Assembly (NCBI GenBank): GCA_026018925.1
Contig: JAKSZU010000016.1
Coordinates: 27,432,877-27,496,876, forward strand
Reading direction: 5' to 3'
DNA from: Tupaia tana
Lineage: Eukaryota; Chordata; Mammalia; Scandentia; Tupaiidae
Length of the DNA stretch: 64,000 nucleotides
The translations under genes and the position numbers were made by a program. The notes under the pieces are model-generated. The model did not search any database and had not been told where the DNA came from. It saw nothing but the letters and a program-made list of their open reading frames with translations. Of this stretch, positions 44,841 through 56,763 are shown piece by piece (the stretch's first letter is position 1; each line of letters begins with the position of its first letter).

Positions 44841-45479
44841 TAGTATCATTGTCATCAGTGTCAGTGGAACAGATTTCAAAAGAGCAGTAAATCGGAAACA
44901 GCTGGGGGAGGCTGAATCCATAACAGCCCAGATTATCAGGGCAGTGATTTAGAAGTGAGTCCAGAAGAGAAGCTAAGAGGAACTGGTAAACATTACCATG
45001 CATTGCCCAAGGGATTTGGAGCCCCAGTTCTCCAGGACCTGGGTTCACCAACCCATATTACCGGCAATCCAGGTTTCAGAACCCACAAAGTCCTCATGTA
45101 TCCTGAGGACTTGGAATCCCAGAAAATAAAAATGCACTCCACTTTGTTGTTAAAATAAGGGCACTAGAAGCTTTGAGGAGATGCCTCCAGAGAGAGAGCT
45201 CAAAAGGTGTTCTGAGCTCAAATTCTGTATTTAAACATCTAATGGATATCTTTAGAATGCATTCTGAATCACTGACGGAGATTTTTAGTAGGAAAAAGTG
45301 AATGTAAAAAGGCATAATGTCTAGACTGACAGTGTCTGGAATTCAAGATCTGAGAGACCACACTGGAAGAATCTCATCTTGGATTCCATACCACCAGTAC
45401 CAAACCAAAGGTCATGAGGGTCTCCCAGCAGCCAAATGCACTCGCCAATCATTTCATCTCCTCTGACATCTAATCAGTG
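44841..45479. other. Unique sequence, nothing seen
   Basis: No repeat or coding signal is recognised. Confidence 0.45.
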
Positions 45480-46760
45480 AGCACTTCACCACTCCTTGCC
45501 TTCCTTCTCTTTGACTTCCAAAACACCATCTGTCCTAGTTGGGACAATACTGACCCTCTCTCCTCAACCTTCTCTCTGGGCTCTTCTTTCTAGGCCCAGG
45601 TAGCTACCACACTTCATCCTGTCTCTTCCAGCTTGTCCACCAGAATCTTACTCTTTCTACTCTCAAGTGTGCTGTTGTGCATATGAAGATAGAGGAAGGG
45701 GACAACGCTCCAGGTCGGATCATCTCCTAATCTTGGTTCCCACCACTTACTCTTTTCACCTGAGATGGCAATAAACAAGAAAAAGGATAGTGTTCCATCT
45801 CCAGCCTTCCCCTCTTGTCATGTCTTGTGTTCTTCCTGACGATCCCGTGCCCCTGGGCATGCACAGGTGATGACCTCCACATCTACCTTCAGCCTTGGGT
45901 CAATCATAAGCATTAAACGTTTGCATCCAGTCACTTTCTTCCCTCCACCCGGATGTTCCTTCACCCACATCCCAAGATCAAGATATCTGAGAGTGAGCTC
46001 ATTATCTTTCCCATAACATTCATTCCCGACTATGCGTTATTCCAGTCCTGTAAGTCACAAGACCTGGAGCAGAGAAAATAGAGAGCTGGGTTTGCTTCAG
46101 AATGAGGACTGGCAAGCTTGTTGAGAAGAGATTTATGGGGCCAGACAAAAAAGGGCCAGAAGGAGAAAAGATGTAGTGACTAATTCTGAATCCAAATTCA
46201 AAGTAGGGTACAAAAATAGATGGAAATACTCATAACATTTAATATAAAATTTTTCTCCTAGTTTCATTTTTCACCTTCAAAGCAAACCACAAAATATCCA
46301 CCTCCACTAGATTCCCAAGATAAAAAATCTTGACACAATAAAAGAAACTTTTATAAAGAAATACAACCATCTTGTCTGAATAAAAATCTAAATTCACGCT
46401 AATTATACCATATCTTTATTTCATTTTCCAGCTCTATTATATAGTTGCATAGTAATTATCCTTACCCTGCAGATCATCTGTAGGGCCTGTGGAGCTGCAG
46501 AGACCCAAAAATACATGCTCTGTGGTTTCCATCTGCCAGCCCTCCTAGTTAATGGTCATTAAGTCAACAGAGCTAAATCTAGGGTTCACTTTAGACTCCT
46601 CTCTCTTCCTCATGGGTCACCAGGAAGTACAAACTCAAAGTCCCATAATTCCTAGGTCCTACATGCATTTAAAACAGCTCTCCCTGCCCTTCCCTCTCTC
46701 TTCACCTCCTCCAGCACAACGATAGGTCAGGGAGCCATCCTCCTTCAGGAAGCCATCACC
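45480..46760 (+). mobile_element. L2 LINE fragment(s), decayed
   Basis: GATGACCTCCACATCTACC, ATCTGAGAGTGAGCTCATTATC, TTCACTTTAGACTCCTCTC and CAGGAAGCCATCACCTCCTG are in L2 ORF2 3' order. Interrupted by about 400 bp of AT-rich DNA at 46080-46480. No open frame. Confidence 0.6.
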
Positions 46761-46974
46761 TCCTGCTTGGGATGTGCCCACGGTGCTTCCTGCTTAATGT
46801 GAGAAGAACCAGTTCCCAAAAAACACTCCTTCTGAAATTCACCTCTAATGTTATTTTCAGTATGATGCATCTGACACAGTAGAAAAGGAAGGGGAAAAGA
46901 AAGACAACTTCTACGTCCATGAACAAACTAATCATGATTTCCAAACTCAAATCTAGGAGGAGTTAAAATTCATG

Positions 46975-47520
46975 GGATATTCACAGAACTATAAAAGGGG
47001 ACTCAAACAGATATTTTATGCATGTTCATAGCAGCATTATTCATAACAGCCAAACGGAAGCAAATCAATTGTCATGGACAGAGAAACAGATAAATAACAT
47101 GTGTATAACATGTAACACATTATTATTCAGTCCTAAAAAAGAAATTCTGTCATATGCTATAATATGAGTGGACCCTGAAGACATGCTCAGCAAAATAAGC
47201 CAGGCACAAATGGATACATATTGTATTTTTCCATTTTCATGAGCATCCAAGAGTAGTCAAATTCATAGATGGAAAGTAGAATGGTGGTTGTCAGGGGCTG
47301 AGGGGAGAAGGGGTGGGGAGTTATTGTTTAATGGACATAGAGTTTCAATTTTGCAAGATGAAAAGAGTTTGAAAGATGAATGATTGTGATAATTATGCAA
47401 CAACGTGACCATACTTAATGCCACTGAACTATTCACTTGAAAATACTTAATAAAGCTTGTTACATATTGTTTATGTTAGCTTATTGTTTACCTCAATAAT
47501 AAAAATGGTTTTAAAAACAA
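46975..47520 (+). mobile_element. Old L1 3' end
   Basis: TGTTCATAGCAGCATTATTC, ATAACAGCCAAACGGAAGC, GACATGCTCAGCAAAATAAG, GGTTGTCAGGGGCTGAG, GAACTATTCACTTG and CCTCAATAATAAAAATGG follow the order of an ancient L1 3' UTR. Confidence 0.88.
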
Positions 47521-47526
47521 AAACAA

Positions 47527-47765
47527 GGCCAGCTGTGCACGTGGTGGTTAAGGTGGCTGGATCACACATGGCCCCTGAGTGGTCTGAGTCCCTGACTCAG
47601 CAGCTTGAAAAACATGCTGGCTACACATGCATGCATGCCAAAATCCAAGAGAAGAATGGAAAAGGGATTCAGCCATAGCCATCCGCCCAGGGAGTGCTTT
47701 CTCACTCCCCTAATCTCATGTCTCTCCAGAGACTGCACACACCCTATAGCAAATTTTAAAACAAC
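47527..47765 (+). mobile_element. SINE-B copy
   Basis: GGCCAGCTGTGCACGTGGTGG head, GCAGCTTGAAAAACATGC, CATCCGCCCAGGGAGTGC, tail CCCTATAGCAAATTTTAAAA, followed by an (AAAAG)n expansion. Confidence 0.9.
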
Positions 47766-47770
47766 AACAG

Positions 47771-47862
47771 AAAAGAAAAGAAAAGAAAAGAAAAGAAAAG
47801 AAAAGAAAAGAAAAGAAAAGAAAAGAAAAGAAAAGGAGAGGAAAGGAAAGAAAAAGAAACCA
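47771..47862 (+). repeat. (AAAAG)n microsatellite
   Basis: About 18 pentamer units forming the tail of the preceding SINE. A Lys-rich frame across it is not a gene. Confidence 0.95.
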
Positions 47863-47889
47863 TCATGGAAGAAACCATCAAGTAAGAGA

Positions 47890-48399
47890 TACTAGTTAGA
47901 GACACAGTGTCACAGACTAGTCTGTTGCTTTCTCCACACCCCCTTTCTTCCAGCAAGTCCCCAAAGTAACTCTTAGTTGAACCATCAGGCCCACCTTGGA
48001 CCAGAAGCAGATGGGAAACTCAAAAGAACTCTAATTCATATAAACACATTTATTATTTATTTCAAACATAAAAATCTATTAGCATCTAGGATATCTTCTG
48101 TTACAAACTAATATGGTTTTAAGAAAAGGTTCCAGAATCTCCTATTTGTATACATAATTCTGATAAAGAGGTTCTAAAAGAATCTTGCACCAGGTTGCTC
48201 ACAAAAACTACAGGGTATTTCTACAGTCTTCTTGATTCAAGTCTCCATTTGACTTGAAAGATAAAGAATGGCCCGAATAGATTTCAGATCATTTCCCCAA
48301 TCCTCTACGGCCTTCTATTGCTCCCAGAAGCTAGCAGGATGAGTCCAGTTCTAGAGTGTGACAAGCGGCAAGCTGGGTGGCTAGGAAAGCCAGCTCAGC
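47890..48399. other. Unique sequence, nothing seen
   Basis: No repeat or coding signal is recognised. Confidence 0.45.
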
Positions 48400-48620
48400 C
48401 ATCTAGTCACCCGAGTAGACTCTGTGGGCTTGAAGCTTGGCTCTGCACCCTGCTGCTGGATGATCACACACAGATCGGCCTGTCTGGCCTCAGTTTTTTT
48501 CATCTGTAAAGTGGAGACAATTGAGTTCCTACCTCTTAGAGTTGGTAAGAAGATTAAATAAATTAATATCTATAAAATGCTCAGAGCTATCTTGCCCATA
48601 TTAAGGACCATGTCGGGGTT
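48400..48620 (+). mobile_element. MIR SINE, nearly full length
   Basis: GCTTGGCTCTGCACCCTGC, CCTCAGTTTTTTTCATCTG, TAAAGTGGAGACAATTGAG and AGAAGATTAAATAAATTAAT are in consensus order. Confidence 0.85.
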
Positions 48621-48699
48621 AACTACTGTTATTGTAACAAAGAGGGATCTTCATAATGTGGGCACAGCCTACTTTTCCCAAAGGCAAGTTCTGCCCTGA

Positions 48700-49075
48700 T
48701 TGCTGATCATCTCTGCTAGCCTGTCTTCACCAACATGCCACACTAGCTATGTCTCCAGCTTCTGTATCTGCTGTTCCTTCCACTTGCATGCCCTCTTCCT
48801 TCCTGCCCCACATCTGCCTGGTAAACTCCACAAAGGGCATCAGTATACCACTGACGGCTTTCCTGAGTGCCCATCAGATTTATGCTCACTTTCCCCTGTG
48901 TTTCCACTGACCCCTGCTCACCCTGGGTACTCATCTGCTTTCCTGGCTCTCTGGGCTCCTGAAAGGCAGGAACTGGGCTGGTCACCCTTATATAGTAAGC
49001 CTCCAGCAAGGCCTGCTATATATAGAAGATGTTCAATAAAAGCTGAGTGAACAAATGAATGAACGATGAACATAA
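48700..49075 (+). mobile_element. L2 LINE 3' end
   Basis: GGTAAACTCCACAAAGGGCA, CTGAAAGGCAGGAACTGGGC, AGATGTTCAATAAAAGCTGAG and the GAACAAATGAATGAACGA end are typical of L2. Confidence 0.75.
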
Positions 49076-49621
49076 AAAGAATGAGACTGAAACTACGAAT
49101 GAAGGAAAAGGAAATAACAACCTGACAAGCAAGGCAGGCTAGAATGAAGATGCATGAGGTCTCCTTTCACAGAAGAAGGGATGTGCTTAACTGAGAGAAA
49201 GCAGCGCAAGGTTTTTAATCACAGGAAGGAAAGAAATGCAAGACACGTAAGGAGGTGCAATCCCTGATGTTGCACTCTGACCACCTGAGGACCATAGGGT
49301 TTCCTAGGCCTAACCATCAAAGCATATGATCAACTTAGAAACTGTTAAATTAAACTACTTTGGCCTAAAACAGCCACTGTACTCCCATACTTGGATTCCA
49401 ATGGATGGGCTGAAAAGATACATGTTAAGTGTTTTTCTGAGCTGGTAGCTAGGTTATAGCCAATCACAGCAGTTAGGTTTCAGTCAGTCACAGGCATCCT
49501 GCCTTTTAAACCGTGTTAATACAGACAAACTTGAGAACATAACCAATGATTTCTCTACCTTACTTATGTTTTTTTGTTTTTTGTTTTTTTGTTTGACACT
49601 TCTCCCCACCCCACCCCCCCC
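49076..49621. other. Unique sequence, nothing seen
   Basis: Includes T/G-rich and C-rich runs at 49568-49620, directly before a SINE-A tail. Confidence 0.45.
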
Positions 49622-49872
49622 TTTTTTTTAAGAGAAGTTTTTGCTATGGGGCACGTGCACTCGCCAGAGAGACAGAAAGATCAAAAGCAAGAAATCACCC
49701 CCCAGGGAGGATGGCCACACCACAATCCCTTCTCCTCCATTCTCCTCTTGGGATCTTGGGCACACATGCACACGCGCCCGGCGTGAGTTTCAGCCACCAG
49801 GTCCAGGACTTGAACCACGGTCGACTAATGGGAGTTCAGCGACATAGCCATTATGCTAACTGCTGGTCTCCT
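49622..49872 (-). mobile_element. SINE-A copy
   Basis: AGAGAAGTTTTTGCTATGGGG, CACCCCCCAGGGAGG, head TTATGCTAACTGCTGGTCTC. Flanked by C-rich/T-rich direct repeats (CCCCCCTTTTTTT). Confidence 0.93.
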
Positions 49873-49887
49873 ACCCCCTTTTTTTAA

Positions 49888-50030
49888 AGATTTTTTTTTA
49901 ACTTTACTTATTTATTTATTCCAGAGAGAGACAGAGAGAGAGAAAGCAAGCTGCCAAGTCTGGAACTCGAACCACGGTCGGCCATGTGGGAATCCAGCTC
50001 CCTTAACCACCACACCACCTGCCTGCCCCC
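49888..50030 (-). mobile_element. SINE-C copy
   Basis: (TTTA)n tail, AGAGAAAGCAAGCTGCC, head CGAACCACGGTCGGCC...CACCACCTGCCTGCCCC. Confidence 0.9.
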
Positions 50031-50222
50031 AATGCTTCCCCTTTTACTGCACATGTCACTTTCCTGTTCAATCAACTTAGGTGCAGAGTTGACCATGAGA
50101 ACGGCCGGAAATGTCTGGAAGTCCCAGGACAACTGCCCGATTTAAATCATGTTAAGATTTGCTCTATGAAAACTCTATTAAGTTGGCTGGTTTATTTTTC
50201 TTTTAACAAAACGAATAAACAT

Positions 50223-50467
50223 GGGGCCAGCAGGTGGCATAGTGGTTGTGGCACTGGACTCCCACATTGCCAACAGCAGTTTGGGTCCCAGACCCAGTGG
50301 TCTGAAATTCACGCTGGATGTCTATGAGTGTGTGCCTAAAATCCCTAGGAGAGAATGGAGGAGAAGGGATTGCACCGTGACCATCCTCCCTAGGGGATGA
50401 TATCTCACTCTCTCTCTCTGTCTCCAGTGAGTGCATGCACTCTATGGAAAAAAAATCTCTCTTAAAA
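50223..50467 (+). mobile_element. SINE-A/B copy
   Basis: GGGGCCAGCAGGTGGCATAGTGG head, CCTCCCTAGGGGATGATATC, tail CTCTATGGAAAAAAAATCTC, then a long polypurine expansion. Confidence 0.92.
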
Positions 50468-50623
50468 AGAGAAAGAAAAGAAAGAAAGAAAGGGAGGGAG
50501 GGAGGGAGGGAGGGAGGGAGGAAGGGAGGGAGGGAGGGAGGGAGGGAGGGAGGGAGGGAGGGAGGGAGGAAGAAGGAAAGGAAGAGAGAAGGAAAGAAAG
50601 AAAGCGAGAGAAAGGAAGGAACG
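50468..50623 (+). repeat. Polypurine tract (GAAA)n-(GGGA)n-(GAAA)n
   Basis: An uninterrupted purine strand of about 150 bp whose core (about 50491-50569) is (GGGA)n. It grew from the SINE tail. Glu/Gly/Arg-rich and, on the other strand, Pro/Leu/Ser-rich frames here are repeat translations. Confidence 0.95.
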
Positions 50624-50629
50624 AATAGA

Positions 50630-51609
50630 CACATGAAGTCAGTTGTGTGGACAGCATGTCATCTGCGTCTTGAAATGACTTGACCCCTTAGTACAGGTAT
50701 AGTTTACAGTGTACTGGACAAAGGGAAAGGGTAAGAAGGGCAGAGACATCTAGATTAAATAGGGAATCACAGCCAAGCTCAGAACCAACGTTTCAACACG
50801 TCTCTCCTTAGTATCGGGCTAGCAGTAAAGGAAGAAACCCGACGTGCGTTGAGATGGGGTTGGGGCGTGTGCTCTAGTCCAGCCATTCTTGAGTCTCAGG
50901 AATTCATGAGCTGAAGGGCCCTTGGCTGCACCTTGACAGCCAGGACAGCTTTGGACTTGTTAAATCCTCAGGCTTGGCTGTCGAGCTCCAATCAAAAGAC
51001 CCAGGACATGTTTCACGTGGTCACCTCATATATAAAGCCAGTCCCGCCCTTCACTAAAAAAACAGGTCCACCACTTTGAATGAGGTGCTGTTTGCAGTTG
51101 GACATCTGCATAGGGAGCATGCAGGTCTCACACCCAAAAGTCAATATAAACGAGTACCACAAAGGATGCATTGATCCAGACCAGGAGCTAACCCCTGCCT
51201 TCAAAGAGTGGCAATCTTCTTTTCTGTAGCCTCAAGGAACATGTGCTCAGGAAGAGAATCGGTAATCAATGAATGGGCACTTGGCCTCCAGCTTCTGATC
51301 AATATCGGCAAAAGAAAAAACAGAACTAAAAATAAGCAAGTGAAAAACTAATGTAGGAAAAATATGGGAGGCAGAGGGACAGGGAGGAAAAAAGGAAGAT
51401 GAGAAGATGCTTATGATATTCTGACCAAAAGAAAGTAGCAGACCAAGACCCCGGGGCAGAGCACCCACCTATACCCACACCCACACACACACACCGTGGC
51501 ACTGCTTAATATAGGGGTGGCACTGCACTGGCCAGGAAGCACGCTCATGCTAGGGTTTCTTGGGACTCAAAGGCGTGTACAGTATTCTGGGGGGAAATGT
51601 ACAATATGA
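50630..51609. other. Unique sequence, no gene seen
   Basis: A short (CA)n at about 51480-51493. No repeat family or exon is recognised. Confidence 0.45.
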
Positions 51610-51830
51610 GTAAATGCCCAAGATATGTCATTTAGTGGAAAAATGAAAAAAAATATATGAAAGTAATTATGTTAACTACTTATGCACAGAAAAAGCCTGA
51701 GAAATACACCAAAAAGTAAACAGTGGTTATTTCTAAAAGCCAATGTTTATATTTTTATATTTTTATATTAGTTCTTTATATTCTTATATCATACAAAGAT
51801 AAAAAGTAGCATACAATTTAAAATGTCGGC
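51610..51830 (+). mobile_element. Possible old interspersed repeat
   Basis: GAGAAATACACCAAAAAGTAAACAGTGGTTATTTC is a common mammalian repeat phrase. The family cannot be fixed. Confidence 0.35.
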
Positions 51831-51939
51831 CTGTATGAACTACATAGAAAGTCAAAGTTTTCAAAAAGCATTATAAAATCTTATAAAATCCATATCGAAA
51901 TGCAGACCTCAACCTATCTGTTTATACAATAATGGACTT

Positions 51940-52112
51940 TTTTAAAGAATTATTTTATTTACCTTTATATTTTTTGAATGTTTGACCAGAGAAGGACAGA
52001 ACAAGAGAGAGAGAGAGGAAGTGAGAAAACAAGCCACCAAGTCCTGGACTTGAACCATGGTCAGCCATGTGGGAGTCCAGTTCCCTTAACCACCATGCCA
52101 CCTGCTGGCCCC
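51940..52112 (-). mobile_element. SINE-C copy
   Basis: TTATTTTATTTACCTTTAT tail, AGAGAGGAAGTGAGAAAAC, head TTGAACCATGGTCAGCC...CACCTGCTGGCCCC. Confidence 0.9.
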
Positions 52113-52127
52113 AATAATAAAATTTGT

Positions 52128-52667
52128 TTTTTGAGAGGTTTTTTTGCTATAGGGTGCATGGGCTCGCCAGACAGAGAGAGACAGAGAGACAGAAAGCGAG
52201 AAATCACCCCCCAGGGGGGATGGCCACACCGCAATCCCTTCTCCTCCATTCTCCTCTCGGGATCTTGGGCACACACGCTCACGCGCCCGGCGTGAGGTTT
52301 TTTTTTTTTTTTTTTTTTTTTTTGAGAGGTTTTTGCTATAGGGCACGTGCGCTTGCCAGACAGACAGAGAGAGACAGAGAGACAGAAAGCAAGAAATCAC
52401 CCCCCAAGGGGGATGGTCACACAATTCCTTCTCCTCCATTCTCCTCTCGGGATCTTGGGCACGCACGCACACGTGCCCGGCGTGAGTTTTAAGCCCGGGT
52501 CCGGGACACGAACCGCGGTCGACTATGTGGGAGTCCAGAGATATAGCCATTATGCTAACTTCTGGTTCCCAGCCCGGCATGAGTTTTAAGCCACCGGGTC
52601 CAGGACGCGAACCGTGGTCGACTACATGGGAGTCCAGCGACATAGCCATTACGCTAACTGTTGGTCT
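52128..52667 (-). mobile_element. SINE-A copy split by another SINE-A
   Basis: Outer element: 52128-52296 (tail to GCGCCCGGCGTGAGG) and 52571-52667 (AGCCCGGCATGAGTTTT...GCTAACTGTTGGTCTC). Both parts read antisense. Confidence 0.95.
52297..52570 (-). mobile_element. SINE-A copy inside SINE-A
   Basis: T26 tail, complete antisense element ending GCTAACTTCTGGTTCCC. The target duplication (GCCCGGCGTGAG / GCCCGGCATGAG) is sequence of the host SINE. Confidence 0.95.
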
Positions 52668-52670
52668 CAG

Positions 52671-54065
52671 TAATGGAAATTTTTGAGATGATCTAAAAAA
52701 CCTAATTATCTGGTTGTTTACTATTATGTGAATATTTGGAATTATTTAGGCATATCTTCAGATCCAAAGGAAAATCTAAAACCATCAGGCGAAAACTTGC
52801 TGTCCTTTTTTCTGGTATTCATACATTTATAAAAATATCAGAATATGCTCTAAATAAAATGTTCAATACTTACAAAGAACAATAACCTATTAAACAAAAA
52901 AGTGACAACAGGAAAAAATTAGCCAAGAAAATCAAAGAATTGATTATATACAATAAATATACAGTGACTTAAAAGAATAATTTAACATATGCATTTTCCA
53001 AATCCCTTGAAAGGGGCCATTTAAACTAAATCACTCACCAAGTAAAAAATAACATTAATTTCTCCAGAAAGTACAAATTTAAAAACTAGATTCTTGAAAT
53101 CTTATGAAATAATATTACACTATACGTGCTTCTGCCAAAGCTTTTTATTATACTAGCTTTTCCTGGAAATAAGTTCTCAGGGTTTCCACATGGTAAGCTG
53201 TTGTTATGTAGTTATGTGTTTATGAATTAGTAATTCCTGGGAAAGGTGTGTCTTTTATTTTCCATGTCTGTGGCAGACTGTAGCAAATGGAGTGAGACAA
53301 TATGATGCAAATGTCACTTTCCTTGGCTAGGCCCAAGTGGAGGCAGTAAATGTATTGCTGCCTATAAACCCCAAAGAGCAGGCTTAGCTCACAGGAAAGT
53401 GTTAACACCATGAGTTATTTGCATGGGCTGAAATCCAGACATTTTCTAAGTCTACATGGAAAGGGGAAGGGAGGAGGAAACTATCTGCCAACCTAGAATG
53501 CCGGATTTAGTTCAGGAGTGTACAGATGCTGGGTGGCTTTTCTCTCCCTAAATAGAAACGGGGCCATGTTCCCATTCAGAGGGGCCCCTTTACACTCAGC
53601 AGGTAGTAAACTTCAAGGATCCCAGAATACAACAAGCTCCTTGCCCTAGACAGCACCACCACAGTCCTTTCCTCACTGCAGTTCCTTTTTATCTGGGGAG
53701 CTGCAGGTCTTCATTCTCTCAAATCTCTCCCTATGGAGAAACTCAGTTGATTTCTATTGACATTAATTACCCACCTTTTCCCAAGCATGATTCTGTGTGG
53801 GCTGCTGAGGGTAGATGAGATTTGGAACTGGAAGAGGCTGCTAAATAATGAGTAAAACGAAACACCACTGGTCCTCCAACACCTAATTATTTGCTTGCCT
53901 GAATCCAATAAGAAAAACAACCACATAAAAGAAAAGGATGACAAAGACAGAAACTAATTCTTCTCAAAGCTTCTGGAATTTCTGGTTCAGAAAAAGGGAG
54001 GGTGTGGTCAGGGATTTGGGTACAGACCAGACTTAGGGCCCTTGCAAGTCTAAACTACTCCACAC
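52671..54065. other. Unique AT-rich sequence, no gene seen
   Basis: 1.4 kb with no recognised repeat or exon. Confidence 0.5.
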
Positions 54066-54315
54066 AGCCCAGTGTGGTGGCATAGTTGGTAGCAAACTGA
54101 ACTGCAGTACTGGGAACCACATGGTCCTCTGTGGGTTCAGATCCCCAGTTGGCCTGAAAATGCACCAGGCATGTGCACAACTGCCCCAAATCCAGACAAG
54201 CTAGAAGACTGGCCCAAGGGGTTCATGGAATGACAGTGCCCTGTCAGGGGTACTTGTCTCTCTCATACATGCACACACTCTGTATCATGAATAAAAAAAA
54301 AATAAAACTTAAATT
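54066..54315 (+). mobile_element. SINE-D copy (sense)
   Basis: GCCCAGTGTGGTGGCATAG head, GTGGGTTCAGATCCCC, CCAAATCCAGACAAGC, CATACATGCACACACTCTG, then A-rich end. Confidence 0.8.
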
Positions 54316-55021
54316 ACTCCATATGTTCCCAGCATGTGAGCTGTAGGCTTGTGGAAGAGTAGTGTCCTGAGAGGAATGGATGGGAAGGACACCCACCCAT
54401 CAGGGGGCTAGCCTGTCCCAGAAAAAGGCAAAACTATCTCTAATATTCTCAGAAAAGGAACAGTGAAGAGAGAAAATGGGGCTGCAAAATGGTCATTTAT
54501 TGTCCTTCACCTCATGCTGCCCTGGGAAGGTTGCTCCTCTCCCAGGGGGTTCTCCCCTCATCACTCCAAACACACCTCTCTGCAGCTGGGAAAACTTCCC
54601 TGCAATGGATGCCCAAGAAAGCTCGGGTCCCACCTTTGCCCCAGGAGCCTACAACCTGGCTTTTAGTCCTCCCATCACACTTCATCATTTAGAAATCACT
54701 AACAAAACACATCTGAATAGAATCAGTGGCTCATCTGAATGACATGGGTGGGCTGTACCAATTCTGGTTCTGATACTGTACTGTGAATTTGTAAGATATT
54801 ACCTACACTGAGGGAAACTGGAGAAAGGGTACCCAGGACCTCTCAACAGCGTTTCTTACAATATATCTACAATTACCTTAATGAAACTGTCCATTAAAAA
54901 AAAAAAACAACAACAACTCAAGAACATGTTGTATATGCATCACGTAAATAAAAACCACTCAAGAGGTCCTTCTACTTTTGAATGGTTATACAAGCTGAGC
55001 CTGACTTCTATAAATATGTCT
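54316..55021. other. Unique sequence, no gene seen
   Basis: Overlapping frames at 54463-54742 (67-88 codons) have no motif that I recognise. Confidence 0.45.
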
Positions 55022-55110
55022 GCAGTTCACTTATTCAACAAATATGTATGTCATCCTTACAATATGCTATGCCAGACATTATGAGAACTGTATCACTAAT
55101 AGGAATATCT
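55022..55110 (-). mobile_element. Possible L2-like fragment
   Basis: CACTTATTCAACAAATATGTATG...ATGCTATGCCAGACATTATGAG resembles the common old-LINE end phrase. Confidence 0.4.
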
Positions 55111-55743
55111 CGGAAAATAGTGATGAGAGAAAATTCATTTAGGTAGACATCATGTACGTGACAATTTCATTTTTTAACAGAGGCAAAAATGTTTAGAAAT
55201 GCATGAAATAACTGCACTATTTAGGTTGGAACGTGGCCCAAGTAACAATTTTTCAATTACCTAAGTCTCCACTATCAAGACAGGAAAGTGGACACCCAAC
55301 AATCAGCTCCTGGTACTGGGTATGCATTTCAATGCACCGGCAGCTTCCCATTCCTTCTGCTCTCCGCATAGTAAAGATAAACAAATTTTTCAAGGGGCAA
55401 AGGAAAGACCAGACTTTCAACTCAAAATGGAAGGTAGCCTCATGGTATTTGGTGTGCTCCAAAATGAATTATTAAAACTGTGTGCCTTTTAGCCAGAAAG
55501 TTCCAGAGATCTTAAACAAGCAATTGTACCTCTAACCATGATGGTTCTAACATTTTCCTTCATTTGGAAGATATTATTGGTCTGGACCAGACGTATTCCT
55601 CAACTATTACTGTAAAAAGCCCTCGGTAGCTACCATGGTGACCTTCCTAAATCACAAAAAGTCCCAGGGGTAGAGCCTTCCCAAAGGGCAAGGCAAGGGC
55701 TTAAAAGACAATCTTCCTTGCCATATTAATTGCTGGTTGTTCT
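55111..55743. other. Unique sequence, nothing seen
   Basis: No repeat or coding signal is recognised. Confidence 0.45.
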
Positions 55744-55761
55744 TATCAATGTACTTTTTCT

Positions 55762-56018
55762 TTTTTTTGGAGAGGTTTTTTGCTATAGGGCGCAGGCACT
55801 CGCCAGACAGACAGAGAGAGACAGAAAGACAGAAAGCGAGAAATCACCCCCCAGGGGGGATGGCTACACCGCAATCCCTTCTCCTCCATTCTCCTCTTGG
55901 GATCTTGGGCACACACGCACACGCGCCTGGCGTGAGTTTAAGCCACCGGGTCCCAGACGCGAACTACGGTTGACTACGTGGGAGTCCAGCGACATAGCCA
56001 TTACGCTAACTGCTGGTC
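55762..56018 (-). mobile_element. SINE-A copy
   Basis: GGAGAGGTTTTTTGCTATAGGG, CACCCCCCAGGGGGGATGG, head ATTACGCTAACTGCTGGTCCC. TSD TTATCAATGTACTTTT / TTATCAACGTACTTTT. Confidence 0.96.
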
Positions 56019-56097
56019 CCTTATCAACGTACTTTTAATGCATTATCTCATTTCCTACTTACAATATCTCCTACCCAACATAGAAAGGACCTCGTCT

Positions 56098-56332
56098 TTT
56101 TTTTTTTTTCTTCCCCTAGAGGGCATGTGCTCTTGCCAGAGAGAGACAGAGAAAGAGAGAGAGAGGAGAAAGTACTTCCCAGGGGAATCACACAACAACC
56201 CCTCCTCTTCATCTCTCCCTCCTTTTGGGATTTTGGACACACACACTGTGTTTCTCAAGCCCCAAGTCCAGTACTCAAACCATGTGCTCAGCCATGTGGG
56301 ATCTAGCTGCCTTAACTGCCACACCACGGGAT
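56098..56332 (-). mobile_element. SINE-B copy
   Basis: CCTAGAGGGCATGTGCTC, ACTTCCCAGGGGAATCAC, head CTCAGCCATGTGGGATC...CACACCACGGGATGACC. Flanks GACCTCGTCTTTT / GACCTCATTTTTT. Confidence 0.9.
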
Positions 56333-56501
56333 GACCTGACCTCATTTTTTAAAAGGAACTAAGATTAACTCTCAAATACTTGTCAATTCTTGGTTACTCA
56401 AGAATTGATAATTCAAAAGATTATTTCAGACTTTATCTGGTCTCTTGCTATCTGCTTCCAGCAGAGAGGAAGGCAGCAATTTTTTTAAAAAGAGAGTTTG
56501 G

Positions 56502-56742
56502 TGGGACCAGCAGGTGGTGTAACGGTTACATCGCTGGACTCTCACGTAGTCAACAGGTTCAAGTTCTGGACATGGTAGTTTAAAACTCACACCGTGTGCA
56601 TGTGTGTGCTTGCCCAAAATCCCGAGAGGAGAATGGAGAAGAAGGGATTGCAGGGTGGCCATCTCCACTGGCGATGATTTCTCACTTTCTGTTTCTCTCT
56701 GTCTCTCCAGAGAGCGCATGAGCCCTATAGCAAAAATACCTC
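56502..56742 (+). mobile_element. SINE-A/B copy, first of a tandem trio
   Basis: GGGACCAGCAGGTGGTGTAACGG head, CATCTCCACTGGCGATGATTTC, CCCTATAGCAAAAATACC. Preceded by AAAAAGAGAGTTTGG and followed by AAAAAGAGAGAGAGAGTTTGG. Confidence 0.93.
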
Positions 56743-56763
56743 TAAAAAGAGAGAGAGAGTTTG

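Noticed and set aside
50431-50683. Glu/Gly/Arg-rich and Pro/Ser-rich frames
   Set aside because: Translations of a GGGA/GAAA simple repeat.
52086-52649. 187-codon minus frame
   Set aside because: Composed of nested SINE-A sequence. The same Gly/Arg/Glu-rich phrases recur in every copy.
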